Source: Shouchella clausii
GTDB lineage: Bacteria; Bacillota; Bacilli; Bacillales; Bacillaceae_D
DNA length: 64,000 nucleotides
NCBI RefSeq assembly: GCF_002250115.1
Contig: NZ_CP019985.1
Location: 4,216,001 to 4,280,000, forward strand
Direction of reading: 5' to 3'
Under the pieces are notes generated by a model, which was given only the letters and a program-made list of their open reading frames with translations, was not told the origin of the DNA and did not search any database. Of the stretch, positions 33,473 through 43,307 are shown piece after piece. The first letter of the stretch is position 1; each line of letters begins with the position of its first letter. Position numbers and translations under genes: made by a program.

Positions 33473-35221
33473 TTACGCTTGTTGCAGCACATATTGTTGA
33501 TCTTGGTTTTGGATATCGTAAATCCGCCTGTATAGCCCTTCTTCCTGTAGAAGGCTTTCGTGATCTCCGTCTTGAACAATGTTCCCATCTTCAAGAACGA
33601 GAATCTTGTCACAATGCTTTACAGATGATATCCGATGGGCAATGACAAACGTTGTCCGCCCTTCCATTATTTCTTTTAGCGCTTGCTGGATTTTCATTTC
33701 TGTTTGCATATCAACAGCGCTGGTCGCATCGTCTAGGATTAGAATGCTCGGGTTTAAGATCATAGCCCTGGCAATGGCGATCCGCTGCTTTTGCCCTCCA
33801 GAAAGACCGAGGCCCCGTTCGCCGAGAATCGTGTCGTATCCGTCTGGAAGCGAGCTAATAAAGTCATGTGCATCTGCACGCTTAGCTGCCGCTACAATCT
33901 CTTCCATCGGAACATCAGGGTTTCCATAGGCAAGGTTGTCACGGATAGAAGAAGAGAACAAAAACGTTTGTTGAAGCACGAGGCCGATGTTGCTCCGCAG
34001 TTCCTTTACGTCATAATCTTCTACCGGTTTGCCGTCAATGAGAATATCACCCGCTGTTTTTTCATAAAAGCGCATGATAAGCTGGATAATGCTTGATTTT
34101 CCTGAGCCTGTTGCGCCGACAAGCCCGATTGTCGACCCTTTAGGTGCATGGAAAGAGATGTCCGTGAGCGCATTTTTGGCTTTGTTGTTATAGCGTAACT
34201 CGACGTTTTTGAAAACGACATCGCCCTCAAGCTTCGCATACGAGCTTGTTTGCTCTACTCCGTTTTTCCGCTCCTCTTCATCCAGTATTTCAAGCAAACG
34301 TTCTCCTGACGCTTTTGACTGTGAAAACGTGTTGATAATAAATCCAAGGTTCATAATCGGACCAATAATAAACCATACAAGGCTAAAGAAAGCCGTTAAT
34401 TCGCCAGCTGTCAATTGGCCTTGTACCGCTAAATAACCGCCGAAACCAAGAAGCAGCACAGCAGACGTATTGCCGATGAATTCCATTAACGGAAAATACG
34501 TTCCCCATACATTAGCGACTTCTACGTTTTTTGCACGGTAATCGTCATTTTGTTTATGGAAACGGCTTTTTTCTGTGTCTTCCTGGGCAAGAGCTTTGAC
34601 CGTATGCATGCCGCTTACATTCTCTTGCACTTTTGTGTTGAGCGAAGCAAGGGATTTACGGACACGACGAAATCCCGGGTGTACCCGTTTATCAAACTTG
34701 TAAACAACGACACTTAAAAACGGCAATGTCACCATTGTCACAATTGTCAAGGGGACTGAATAGTAAAACATAACGATCAGCGAAAAGCCGACAAGCAGGA
34801 CAAAGTTGACAAGCTGGGCGCAGCCAAACGAAAGAAAAAAGCGGAATGCTTCCACGTCCGCTGTTAGCCTTGACATCAAATCGCCGGTTTTAGCATTGTC
34901 GTAATAAGTAAATGGAAGGAATTGCAATTTTTTATAAAGCGCTTTCCGAAGACGATAAACAGCCCGTACGCCAAACAAATCACCAAAATATTGGTTGATG
35001 TACGTGGCGATTCCCTTTACTGCCATGATTAAAATCAAACCGATCGCCAAGTAAGGGATAATGCCGTATTCGCCGCCGCTAATACCAACATCAATGGCGA
35101 TTTGCAAAACGACCGGATAAACAACCGTGATCGCTGTCACAAAAAACAATGCGATCAATGAAAACACGAAAAACCTTTTATCTGGAAGATAAAACGTTGC
35201 CAGACGCCTAAAAGTCTCCAC
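33473..35221 (-). CDS. yfiB: YfiB, ABC exporter half with degenerate ATPase site
   Basis: 582 residues from a GTG at 35221 (AGAGGTGG seven bases upstream). Same exporter-plus-ATPase layout as YfiC. Walker A is GATGSGKS and the signature is the canonical LSGGQKQRIAIARA, but Walker B reads ILILDDATSAVD, with Asp where the catalytic Glu should be. So one composite site, formed by Walker A/B of YfiB and the variant signature of YfiC, is degenerate, as in BmrCD and TM287/288 type heterodimers. A good sigma-A promoter lies upstream. Confidence 0.92.
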   Translation of the reverse strand: METFRRLATFYLPDKRFFVFSLIALFFVTAITVVYPVVLQIAIDVGISGGEYGIIPYLAIGLILIMAVKGIATYINQYFGDLFGVRAVYRLRKALYKKLQFLPFTYYDNAKTGDLMSRLTADVEAFRFFLSFGCAQLVNFVLLVGFSLIVMFYYSVPLTIVTMVTLPFLSVVVYKFDKRVHPGFRRVRKSLASLNTKVQENVSGMHTVKALAQEDTEKSRFHKQNDDYRAKNVEVANVWGTYFPLMEFIGNTSAVLLLGFGGYLAVQGQLTAGELTAFFSLVWFIIGPIMNLGFIINTFSQSKASGERLLEILDEEERKNGVEQTSSYAKLEGDVVFKNVELRYNNKAKNALTDISFHAPKGSTIGLVGATGSGKSSIIQLIMRFYEKTAGDILIDGKPVEDYDVKELRSNIGLVLQQTFLFSSSIRDNLAYGNPDVPMEEIVAAAKRADAHDFISSLPDGYDTILGERGLGLSGGQKQRIAIARAMILNPSILILDDATSAVDMQTEMKIQQALKEIMEGRTTFVIAHRISSVKHCDKILVLEDGNIVQDGDHESLLQEEGLYRRIYDIQNQDQQYVLQQA

Positions 35222-35283
35222 CGTTACACCACCTCTTAAATTCAATGCTTAGAATTACGAAATACCGTAGAGTCGTAAAATCT

Positions 35284-35312
35284 ATCTTACTCTGAAACGA
35301 ATCGACCGTCAA
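35284..35312 (-). promoter_or_regulatory. Promoter of yfiBC
   Basis: On the minus strand TTGACG (35312-35307) and TAAGAT (35289-35284) are separated by 17 bp, about 60 bp upstream of the yfiB start. Confidence 0.65.
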
Positions 35313-35382
35313 TTAATATATCGATCATTTTGAAATTTTTTTGTTTGTCTATGTAACATAAAGACATTCGCTTACGTTGCAC

Positions 35383-35405
35383 AAAAAAAGGGCTGTCTGC
35401 TGCCC
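35383..35405 (-). terminator. Terminator of spoVR
   Basis: A short stem GGGC/GCCC with an 8-base loop ends in seven T on the minus strand, touching the spoVR stop codon. Confidence 0.7.
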
Positions 35406-36797
35406 CTATAAATACTTGCGGTGCATTTTGCCGCCGTCGTAAATAAAAACGATCTGCTTTTCATTAATTTCTGTTTCCAAATGAACCGTGCGGCCCCATA
35501 GTTGATATAGATAAGGAAGGACTCTCTCCAAATGGCCAACATCAAGTTCAATTCCTTCAAAACGATGTGTAATATAAAGCTCACCATTTTTTAAGTAATC
35601 GCCATCCGTCACCACTAGGTACGGAAACCCGCCATTGACCCGCGATTGAGTAATGTGGTCGCGTACGCCTTCCCAAGCTTTGTCGACAATCTTATAGTCA
35701 GAACCTTGTTTTTGGAACAAGTACATGTCTTCCCGGTGGACGAGCTCTTTTGTTAAATAGTTGCGGATAAAGGATGTATCCGATTCAATTTCACGGACTT
35801 CAAAGATTTTTTCTCGCCCGCTCCCTGGCTTAATCCCTTGTTTGCGCTGCATTTCCTCTGTTGGCTCGTTGTAGCGTTGTTCAATATCCTCAAAAATTTT
35901 CAACCCTAAGTAATAAGGATTAATGGATGTTTTCGATGGCTGGACAACAGCAGCGTTCAACTTCGCAAATTCAACTGCCTCTTCGCTCGTTAAATCCATC
36001 TCTCTAATAATTCGTGCATGCCAAAAAGAGGCCCAGCCTTCATTCATGATTTTCGTTTCCAATTGCGGCCAGAAATAAAGCATTTCTTCGCGCATCATTG
36101 TCAAAATATCACGCTGCCAAGGTTCCAATTCCCTGCTATGGTGTTCGATAAAACGGAGCACATCTTTTTCAGGGCTTTCAGGAAAACGTTTCTTTTTTGG
36201 AGGTGCTTCCTTTTTAGGCTGCTCTTCTAAATTCCACAAATCCTCGTATTCAGAAGCCCGTGGCTTTTCAAATGTCAAGTCGCTGCTCTCTACTGGCTTG
36301 ACAAGCCCAGGGTCAATATGTTCTTGAATCGCCAAAACGGCATCAAGAAAATTTTCAACTTGCTCCTTGCCATGAATATGTTCATAGTGGGCAACCCGTT
36401 CGGCGGTTGCACTCATGCTCTCTACCATATCGCGCCGTGTATTAGAAAAGCGAATGTTGTTTTTGAAAAAGTCGCAATGGGCCAACACATGGGCGACGAT
36501 AAGCTTATTTTGGATCAAACTATTGCTGTCTAATAAAAAGGCATAGCATGGATCAGAATTAATAACGAGCTCATAAATTTTGCTTAACCCTAAATCATAC
36601 TGGAGCTTCATTTTGTGGTATTGCTTGCCAAACGACCAATGGTTATACCGTGTTGGCATTCCATAAGCACCGAATGTGTAGATGATATCCGCTGGGCAAA
36701 TTTCATAGCGCATTTCATAAAAATCAAGGCCAAACCCTTTAGCAATTTCAGTAATCTCTTCAATCGCATATTGCAGTTCTTTCCAATTGTTAGACAA
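35406..36797 (-). CDS. spoVR: SpoVR family sporulation protein
   Basis: 463 residues, close to the 468 of B. subtilis SpoVR. Typical segments are [36 protein letters not shown], the [25 protein letters not shown] histidine-rich region, and the [17 protein letters not shown] block with further metal-type ligands. SpoVR is required for proper spore cortex formation, and in many bacteria acts with PrkA and YeaH/YhbH; a yhbH homologue is at the right edge of this window. The start is TTG at 36797, six bases from GGAGGG. Confidence 0.95.
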   Translation of the reverse strand: MSNNWKELQYAIEEITEIAKGFGLDFYEMRYEICPADIIYTFGAYGMPTRYNHWSFGKQYHKMKLQYDLGLSKIYELVINSDPCYAFLLDSNSLIQNKLIVAHVLAHCDFFKNNIRFSNTRRDMVESMSATAERVAHYEHIHGKEQVENFLDAVLAIQEHIDPGLVKPVESSDLTFEKPRASEYEDLWNLEEQPKKEAPPKKKRFPESPEKDVLRFIEHHSRELEPWQRDILTMMREEMLYFWPQLETKIMNEGWASFWHARIIREMDLTSEEAVEFAKLNAAVVQPSKTSINPYYLGLKIFEDIEQRYNEPTEEMQRKQGIKPGSGREKIFEVREIESDTSFIRNYLTKELVHREDMYLFQKQGSDYKIVDKAWEGVRDHITQSRVNGGFPYLVVTDGDYLKNGELYITHRFEGIELDVGHLERVLPYLYQLWGRTVHLETEINEKQIVFIYDGGKMHRKYL

Positions 36798-36858
36798 CGC
36801 GCTCCCTCCTTCGCTGTCTTCCTATTCTATGAACAGCAGCGGGGGAACATGAACGAAG

Positions 36859-36898
36859 AAAAAGCCCTTAGCGTACAGCAAGCCTGTACGCAAGGGCA
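36859..36898 (-). terminator. Terminator of pgcA
   Basis: GCCCTT-GCGTACAG type arms (one bulged A) pair around a 5-base loop at 36864-36897; a T5 run follows on the minus strand. Confidence 0.88.
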
Positions 36899-36901
36899 AT
36901 G

Positions 36902-38641
36902 TTAAGAAATAAAAGCTTCCATATAAGACATGACCGCTTGTTGCAACTGATTCAGTTTTTGTTCACTCTCTCCATTGCTTGAACCGACAACACCAAAATA
37001 GAACTTCACTTTAGGTTCTGTTCCAGAAGGACGCACACAGAACCACGAGCCGTCCTCAAGTGTGTACTTCAGTACATTTGATGCTGGCAATTCAATCGCT
37101 GTCCGTTCTCCTGTTGCAGTGGCAAGCGCTTGTCTCGATTCAAAATCTTCAACTGTTGTAATGAGCCTGCTAGCCATATGTGTCGGCGCTTCTTGACGGA
37201 GAGAGGCAAGAATAGAAGCAATTTTTTCTGCCCCTTCTTTTCCTTTTAACGTTAATGATTGCAACCCTTCACGGTAATAGCCATACTTGCGGTAGACTTG
37301 CTGCAATGCTTCATAAACCGTCATGCCTTTACGCTTATAATGGAGTGCCAACTCAGCAGCAAACAGGCAAGCTTGAATAGCATCTTTATCGCGGACGAAA
37401 TCACCTATTAAATAGCCATAGCTTTCTTCATAGCCGAACAAAAATGTATGTTCACCGGAACGTTCATATTCGCCCATCTTTTCGCCGATAAACTTGAAGC
37501 CTGTTAATGTATCAATCGTTGTCAGCCCGTAAGCGTCAGCAACTGCTCGGCCTAGTTCAGACGTGACAATCGTCTTGAGGACTACGCCATTTTGCGGAAG
37601 AGTCCCCTTTTGCTGGCGTGTTTCGAGAAGATAGTCAAGCAAAAGCGCGCCCGTTTGATTTCCAGTCAAGACAATGTAGTTCCCCTCGTCATCTTTCACT
37701 GCAAGCCCTACACGGTCTGCATCCGGGTCTGTAGCAAGCAAAAGGTCTGCCCCTTGGCGCTCCCCATACTCCATCGCCAATGTAAAGGCTGCATGTTCCT
37801 CTGGGTTTGGTGAAGAAACAGTTGAAAAATCAGGATCAGGTTGCTCTTGTTCAGCGACCACTGTAACGTTTGTAAACCCGCTCTCCTTTAGGGCGCGCCT
37901 AACCGCAATATTCGCTGTGCCATGGAGCGGTGTAAACACAATAGCCAACTCATCGCCATAATTCTTGTCCATTTCAGGCTGAAGCAAAATCGTCTTCAAT
38001 TGTTCGTTATAAGCATCGTCCATTTCAGTAGAGATGAGCTCGTATAACTGTGCTGCTTTCAATTCTTCTTCATCGCCAACTTCAATAGCCAATTCGTCTT
38101 CGATTGATTGCACGCAAGCGACAAGCTCTTCTGCAGGGGCAGGCGGAAATTGGCAGCCATCTGCGCCGTATACTTTAAAGCCATTATACTCAGGCGGGTT
38201 ATGAGAAGCGGTAATCACAATGCCTGCTTCAGCCCCGAGATAACGGACGGCAAACGACAATTCGGGCGTCGGCCGCAAACTTTCAAAAACGTACGCTTTA
38301 ATGCCATGAGCGCCTAACGTGATTGCTGCTTCATGAGCAAACTTTGCCGACTTATGGCGGGAATCAAAAGCGATCGCCACTCCTTTGCTTTTTGCCTTCT
38401 CGCCTCGTTTTTCAATAAAGCGGGCCAATCCTTCGGCTGCTTTTCGAACAGTATATGTATTCATCCGGTTTGGTCCTGGCCCGATTTCCCCACGCATGCC
38501 TCCTGTTCCAAAGGCAAGTTCCCGGTAAAAACAATCTTCAAGCGCCTTATCATTATCCAAAATGGCGTCCAATTGTTGACGCACATCTGGTTCTAATTGT
38601 GCAAATTGGTTCCAGCGTTCCACTTTCTCCGCAATATTCAA
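36902..38641 (-). CDS. pgcA: Phosphoglucomutase (alpha-D)
   Basis: 579 residues, with the phosphoserine loop [15 protein letters not shown], the metal loop DPDADRVG, the sugar-binding [11 protein letters not shown] and the phosphate-binding [12 protein letters not shown] loop. It interconverts glucose 6-phosphate and glucose 1-phosphate, supplying UDP-glucose for teichoic acid and glycolipid synthesis. The start is TTG at 38641 because GGGAGGG lies six bases upstream; the ATG at 38656 overlaps that site. Located between glpD and spoVR; the glpD-pgcA order is as in B. subtilis. Confidence 0.95.
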   Translation of the reverse strand: MNIAEKVERWNQFAQLEPDVRQQLDAILDNDKALEDCFYRELAFGTGGMRGEIGPGPNRMNTYTVRKAAEGLARFIEKRGEKAKSKGVAIAFDSRHKSAKFAHEAAITLGAHGIKAYVFESLRPTPELSFAVRYLGAEAGIVITASHNPPEYNGFKVYGADGCQFPPAPAEELVACVQSIEDELAIEVGDEEELKAAQLYELISTEMDDAYNEQLKTILLQPEMDKNYGDELAIVFTPLHGTANIAVRRALKESGFTNVTVVAEQEQPDPDFSTVSSPNPEEHAAFTLAMEYGERQGADLLLATDPDADRVGLAVKDDEGNYIVLTGNQTGALLLDYLLETRQQKGTLPQNGVVLKTIVTSELGRAVADAYGLTTIDTLTGFKFIGEKMGEYERSGEHTFLFGYEESYGYLIGDFVRDKDAIQACLFAAELALHYKRKGMTVYEALQQVYRKYGYYREGLQSLTLKGKEGAEKIASILASLRQEAPTHMASRLITTVEDFESRQALATATGERTAIELPASNVLKYTLEDGSWFCVRPSGTEPKVKFYFGVVGSSNGESEQKLNQLQQAVMSYMEAFIS

Positions 38642-38718
38642 AAGAGTCCCTCCCATAAAAACTGCTCTACGCTATCATTTTACACAGCATTCCCTTGGTT
38701 TGCCAGCAAAAAAACGAC

Positions 38719-40326
38719 TTACCTGCTTGCAGGCTTGATCAAGGCATCCAATTCTAATCGGTATTGCGCTTCCTGCTCCTCGCTCCAATTAAAGCGATCA
38801 CGCATGTAGCGAAAAACCGCTTCTTGGACATGTAACGCTTCTGTTTTATTAAAGTAGAACATCGCCGTGCGCCTGACTAAAAAGTCTGCGGGCGTAACCG
38901 CCATTTCTTCTTCAATCGAAAACAGCAGCTGCGCAAAAATAACCGGCGGCAACCCAAATAGACGCGCTTGTTTTTTATAAGACCAAAAGCGTGCATAAAT
39001 GGCCCCTACATTCGAACCATACATATCAACTAATTCTTGTGCCTTTTCTCTGCTAATTCCATACTGCACCCCTTCAGCGAGGCGCTTTTCTTTATAATTG
39101 TCAAATTGGTCAACGCTGCCTGCATAGCCGCCAGAAAGGGTGACTGTATCCGTTTCGCACGGAGAAAAAGGACCTGCTTTTTTGGCGATACGGTCAAGAA
39201 TTTGCTTGGCCAATAAACGATAACCAGTAGTGTGCCCACATACTACGGTTACAAGGCCTGAAGCAGATTCAAACCAATCATTTTTCCTGATCGCTTCATG
39301 CTTTTTTTTGTTTGTTTCAATCACAATTGGCCGCTTTACATGCCATGAGGCTTCAATATCATCGGGTGTGATCTGTGCTTGCTGAAACGTCTGATTGATT
39401 TTCGCCAACATGACCTCTCGTTCGTTTTTGTCCCTTTCATCGCTGTTTGTCAAAGACAACACGACTTTCTTGCCCCTTGGCGCCAGACTAATCAGCTTTT
39501 TGTCGTCCAATTCCAAATAAACAACTTGGTCAATCGCAAGCAGCTCTTTTGGAATGACCATATAAGCATCAGTCATATAGCCAATCGTCTTTGCCGACAT
39601 AGACCGGTCTTGCTCCCGAAGAGTATCTGCCTCAATCCCTGTCGCGTTAATAATCTTTTTAGCGAACACTTTATAAGCTTCGCCAGTCAACTGATCGATT
39701 GCCACCACACCGACAGCTTTCCCATTTTCATAGAGAAATGTCTCTGCTTTCATATAATTGAGCGCCATTGCTCCCCTTCTAGTTGCTTCTTTTAATAAGT
39801 CAAAAACGAGCCGTGCATCGTCACGCCAAAATTCATGATAGAGAACAGCCCCTTTGATCGATTTGTCAGAGAGCAAAGGCGCAAGGCGATTCAGTTCCTT
39901 TTTAGATAAATGTTTGCGCTTTTCCTTTCTTGCTAAGTCTGATATACGTTCAACTACCTTTGAACCGAAAGAATGCCTGCCAAACATGCTGACTTTAAAA
40001 GCAGGAAGCAGCAAAGGAAGCTGTTTCATTAAATGCGGGGCATTTTCATGTAAAATCAAGCGCTCTTTGACATATTCTCCGTGCCATTTCATGTCAAGCT
40101 GGTGGGCCTGCCTACTCTCATTATGGAAAAGGGTTGACCAGGCACCTGAAGAACCTGAAGCAAAATCGGCTCGTTCAATTAAAACAGTCTTCATACCCCT
40201 GACTACTGCATCAAGGGCAATGCCCGCTCCTGCAACCCCTCCACCGATTACTAGTAAATCGAAGGCGTCCCCTTCCAGCTGCTGTATATACTCACCCCGC
40301 AATTCACTTGAAAAAGAATGAACCAT
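38719..40326 (-). CDS. glpD: GlpD-like FAD-dependent dehydrogenase, divergent active site
   Basis: 535 residues with the N-terminal dinucleotide fold FDLLVIGGGVAGAGIALDAVVRGM and the general order of glycerol-3-phosphate dehydrogenase, including RDDAR, KKIINATG, SIEEEMAVTPADFLVRRTAMF. Several segments expected in GlpD are altered: the FAD/substrate strip normally GTSSRSTKLVHGGLRYL is GSSGAWSTLFHNESRQ, WAGLRPL is WHVKRPI, GGKLTGYR is CGHTTGYR, and the VGTTDT motif is missing. So it may be a paralogue with a different or lost activity. No glpF or glpK is beside it. Start at ATG 40326 (GGGGAG six bases away). Located upstream of pgcA as in B. subtilis. Confidence 0.8.
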   Translation of the reverse strand: MVHSFSSELRGEYIQQLEGDAFDLLVIGGGVAGAGIALDAVVRGMKTVLIERADFASGSSGAWSTLFHNESRQAHQLDMKWHGEYVKERLILHENAPHLMKQLPLLLPAFKVSMFGRHSFGSKVVERISDLARKEKRKHLSKKELNRLAPLLSDKSIKGAVLYHEFWRDDARLVFDLLKEATRRGAMALNYMKAETFLYENGKAVGVVAIDQLTGEAYKVFAKKIINATGIEADTLREQDRSMSAKTIGYMTDAYMVIPKELLAIDQVVYLELDDKKLISLAPRGKKVVLSLTNSDERDKNEREVMLAKINQTFQQAQITPDDIEASWHVKRPIVIETNKKKHEAIRKNDWFESASGLVTVVCGHTTGYRLLAKQILDRIAKKAGPFSPCETDTVTLSGGYAGSVDQFDNYKEKRLAEGVQYGISREKAQELVDMYGSNVGAIYARFWSYKKQARLFGLPPVIFAQLLFSIEEEMAVTPADFLVRRTAMFYFNKTEALHVQEAVFRYMRDRFNWSEEQEAQYRLELDALIKPASR

Positions 40327-40391
40327 CGACAACTCCCCAATCTGTTTGCTCACTTTCCTTATCATAGCATTTTTTCACAATAACAGAGAAG

Positions 40392-41090
40392 TCAGACGAT
40401 AACCGGAATCCGATTTTTTAAACAAATGTTCTGTTTGGATAGTTCCGTGCTCACGGCGCTAATGAACACGCCTTTATCGTTTGCCTCCTTAATCGCTTTG
40501 GCAAAATCGGGGTCTATGCTGCTTTCCATTTCCACTGTGCTAATGTTGCTATGTTGAGAGACAAACAGAATCGCGCTCTCATACTCGGGCAACAAATTCA
40601 AAGCAGTCAATTCCCGTACATGTTTTGCGCCCCTTTTCGTGACGGCATCTGGAAAAAACCCTTTGCTGCCGCGAGCAAGCGTTACACTCTTTACTTCAAG
40701 CACCAGCGTCCGTCCGTTTTTCGAAAGCAAAAAATCAAAGCGCGATTTACCTATTGTTGCTTCTCTTTTTTCTAGCTGCCAGCCACTAAATGCTTCAAGC
40801 GAATGGGAGGCTAGCGCCTCTTCTACTAATTGGTTGGCAAAAGTCGTTTTCAATGAAACAAGGTCACCGCCAGGCGTCTCACATAGCACAGCTGTCCACG
40901 CCGTTTTTCGTAACGGGTCAACAGCAGGCTCCGCCCAAATGACGGCGCCTTCTACTAACAATTCACGCAAACGTCCTGGATCAGGCAAATGGGCCAGGAC
41001 GCTTTCCCCTGTGTCAGCCCGCTTTAACTCGACAACAAAACGATTGGGGCGATGAATGAACTGCATTTTCGTTAATGGCGGCAAGCGCAT
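40392..41090 (-). CDS. sfsA: SfsA, DNA/RNA nuclease-like protein
   Basis: 232 residues of the SfsA family: an OB-like N-terminal part (RPNRFVVELKRADTGESVLAHLPDPGRLRELL) and a PD-(D/E)xK nuclease core with RFDFLL and LVLEVKSVTL followed by GFFPDAVTKRGAKHVREL. Originally named for sugar fermentation stimulation; its cellular substrate is unsettled. GGAAG lies seven bases before the ATG. It is flanked by glpD and yhcX. Confidence 0.94.
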   Translation of the reverse strand: MRLPPLTKMQFIHRPNRFVVELKRADTGESVLAHLPDPGRLRELLVEGAVIWAEPAVDPLRKTAWTAVLCETPGGDLVSLKTTFANQLVEEALASHSLEAFSGWQLEKREATIGKSRFDFLLSKNGRTLVLEVKSVTLARGSKGFFPDAVTKRGAKHVRELTALNLLPEYESAILFVSQHSNISTVEMESSIDPDFAKAIKEANDKGVFISAVSTELSKQNICLKNRIPVIV

Positions 41091-41148
41091 TGTGATTCTT
41101 CCTTTCTATTAAGACACATTCGATCATGTCTGTTCAGTCTGCTTTCAC

Positions 41149-42687
41149 TTACTGTTTGTAAACGACATGATAAATGTCATCACGGCGGTCACGTAATTGA
41201 TTAACGCTGCCAGAACGGCGGTGGCGCCGCAAAATTTCCAAATCAACGTCTCCTACTACGACGGTTTCAATATTAGGGCTGCACTCCCCTACGATGCCGT
41301 CGCGGGGAAACGTGAAATCAGACGGCGTGAAAATGCCAGACTGGGCATACTGGATATCCATATTGGCCACATCAGAAAGATTGCCGACTGTGCCAGAAAT
41401 GACGGTGTAAATTTGGTTTTCAATCGCCCGTGCCTGGGAACAGTAGCGGACACGCAAATAGCCTTGGCGGTCATCTGTACAAAATGGCGAAAAGATGATG
41501 TTCGCCCCTTTGTCAGTAGCAATACGGGCCAATTCTGGAAACTCAATGTCATAACAAATTTGAATGGCAATTTTGCCACAATCTGTGTCAAATACTTTTA
41601 CTTCGTCGCCGCCGCTAATTCCCCAAAAAAGCCGTTCGTTTGGGGTAATATGGAGTTTATATTGTTTTTCAATCGTACCATCACGGCGGAACAAATAGCT
41701 GATATTATAAATTTTCCCTTCTTCTTCTACGTAATGGGACCCGCCGATTATATTGACGTTGTAGCGAACAGCAAGCGTCGTAAACAGTGCAATATAATCC
41801 TCTGTAAACTCCGTTAAACGGCGAATCGCCTGGCTTGGACTTTTCTCGGGAAGAAAAGATAATAGCTGAAGCGTGAAAATTTCAGGAAAAACAGCAAAAT
41901 CGGATTGGTAACTAGCTGCTACATCTGCATAATACTCACATTGGACAGCGAAATCATCAAATGAAGCAATTTTTTTCATCTCGTATTGGATCGTCGTAAT
42001 CCGCACAGGAAAAGACGTTTTAAAACGCCTTTTTGGCGTAGATGGCTGGTAGTCAATATTATTCCATTCCATTAATGTTGCATATTTCATACTCGCTTTG
42101 TCATCAGTCAAGTAATTGGCGTTAACACGTTTAAGGGAAAAGCCATTAATAACTTGGAACGTTAAAACCGGGTCATAAATATTATGCATCGTTACTTGGT
42201 CTACATATTCCCGTGGTGAGATTTTGTCCGCATATTTGTAGTAGTTTGGGATGCGCCCACCAATAATAATGCTTTTTAAATTTTTTTCCCGGCACAAATC
42301 TTTCCGCGCTTCATATAGACGGCGGCCAATTTTCATGCGGCGAAAATCAGGGTGCACCATTACTTCAATCCCGTATAAATTGTAGCCATCAGGATCATGG
42401 TTGGTAATATAGCCTTGGTCGGTAATTTCATCCCAAGTGTGCTGGTCGTCGTATTCATCAAAATTGATAATTAAACTAGAACAAGAGCCAATGATTTGCC
42501 CATCGTATTCGACGCAAAATTGGCCCTCTGGAAATATGGAAATGTGGCTCTTTAATTCTTCACGGCGCCACGGCTCCATATTTGGAAAGCATAGTTTTGA
42601 CAAATTTATAATATCGTTAAAATCCTTTTCTTCGATATGGCGAAGAATGATTTTTTTTTCGAACTTAGACACATCAATTTCTTTCAT
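41149..42687 (-). CDS. yhcX: YhcX, GNAT acetyltransferase fused to a nitrilase-type hydrolase
   Basis: 512 residues from the ATG at 42687 (AAGGTG eight bases upstream), against 513 in B. subtilis YhcX. Residues ~1-190 form a GNAT domain with YGIEVMVHPDFRRMKIGRRLYEARK as the acetyl-CoA loop. Residues ~220-512 form a carbon-nitrogen hydrolase domain with the Glu-Lys-Cys triad in FAVFPEIF, EKQYKLHITPNE and IAIQICYDIEFPE. The fusion suggests a two-step conversion of an amide or nitrogen compound, substrate unknown. It belongs to the yhcX-glp neighbourhood conserved in Bacillus. Confidence 0.93.
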   Translation of the reverse strand: MKEIDVSKFEKKIILRHIEEKDFNDIINLSKLCFPNMEPWRREELKSHISIFPEGQFCVEYDGQIIGSCSSLIINFDEYDDQHTWDEITDQGYITNHDPDGYNLYGIEVMVHPDFRRMKIGRRLYEARKDLCREKNLKSIIIGGRIPNYYKYADKISPREYVDQVTMHNIYDPVLTFQVINGFSLKRVNANYLTDDKASMKYATLMEWNNIDYQPSTPKRRFKTSFPVRITTIQYEMKKIASFDDFAVQCEYYADVAASYQSDFAVFPEIFTLQLLSFLPEKSPSQAIRRLTEFTEDYIALFTTLAVRYNVNIIGGSHYVEEEGKIYNISYLFRRDGTIEKQYKLHITPNERLFWGISGGDEVKVFDTDCGKIAIQICYDIEFPELARIATDKGANIIFSPFCTDDRQGYLRVRYCSQARAIENQIYTVISGTVGNLSDVANMDIQYAQSGIFTPSDFTFPRDGIVGECSPNIETVVVGDVDLEILRRHRRSGSVNQLRDRRDDIYHVVYKQ

Positions 42688-43307
42688 GCTGCTCACACCT
42701 TCCTCACTTGAACATGTCAATTCATTCCGTAGTTTACCTCTTTTTCAGCTGTTTGAATAGTGTTTTTCCCCGTTCCGTTAAAGAAGGAAAAGTTTTCAAA
42801 AAGTAAAGGTGCGTTGCGAAGTTGTCCTGACATGGTAGTCACAGGATTGGGCCAGATTCTATCATTGCTTTTTAACAAGGCTTAACGCGCAGACGCTGCT
42901 AAATCGCCGTAAGAACGATTTGAACTTAATAGAAATTATCGGGCTGCACACTAAAAATGGCTGATTGTTAGGAGGAAACATACACTAGCGAACTAACGAG
43001 AGGGAATGATTTTGGCAAAAGGTCAATCCTCCATTTGCCTAAAGGGGATTGCTTGGTTTACGGCTTGTAGTTTGAAAGGGAATTACCGGGAGGACGCCAA
43101 GTTTGATAGCTACGTGAACGTGGGTAAGTCCCCGATTCCAGTTGGCGATGAGCAACATTCGACATGCCGGAAACGGGGCTTATTAAAAAATAGATAAAAA
43201 TGCATTGCAATTGAATGAGCAATCGTCTAATTGAATAGGGCGTTCCTTTGAATAAAGGCTCTAGAGCGCTATAGCTCTCTATGCATTTGCCGTGTCTCTG
43301 CTGCTTC
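42688..43307. other. Gene-poor 620-bp region with one doubtful small ORF
   Basis: No recognisable gene lies between yhcX and the phosphodiesterase gene. A 63-codon frame at 43006-43197 begins MILAKGQSSICLKGIAWF and has GAGAGGGA directly before its ATG, but the spacing is short and I know no family for it. An unused AGGAGG occurs at 42971. An AGAGC/GCTCT inverted repeat at 43263-43278 might end the phosphodiesterase transcript. The base composition is more AT-rich than the neighbours, which fits decayed foreign DNA. Confidence 0.4.

Noticed and set aside
43006-43197. 63-codon ORF as a definite gene
   Set aside because: Poor spacing of the ribosome site, no family and unusual composition; mentioned only in the gap description.
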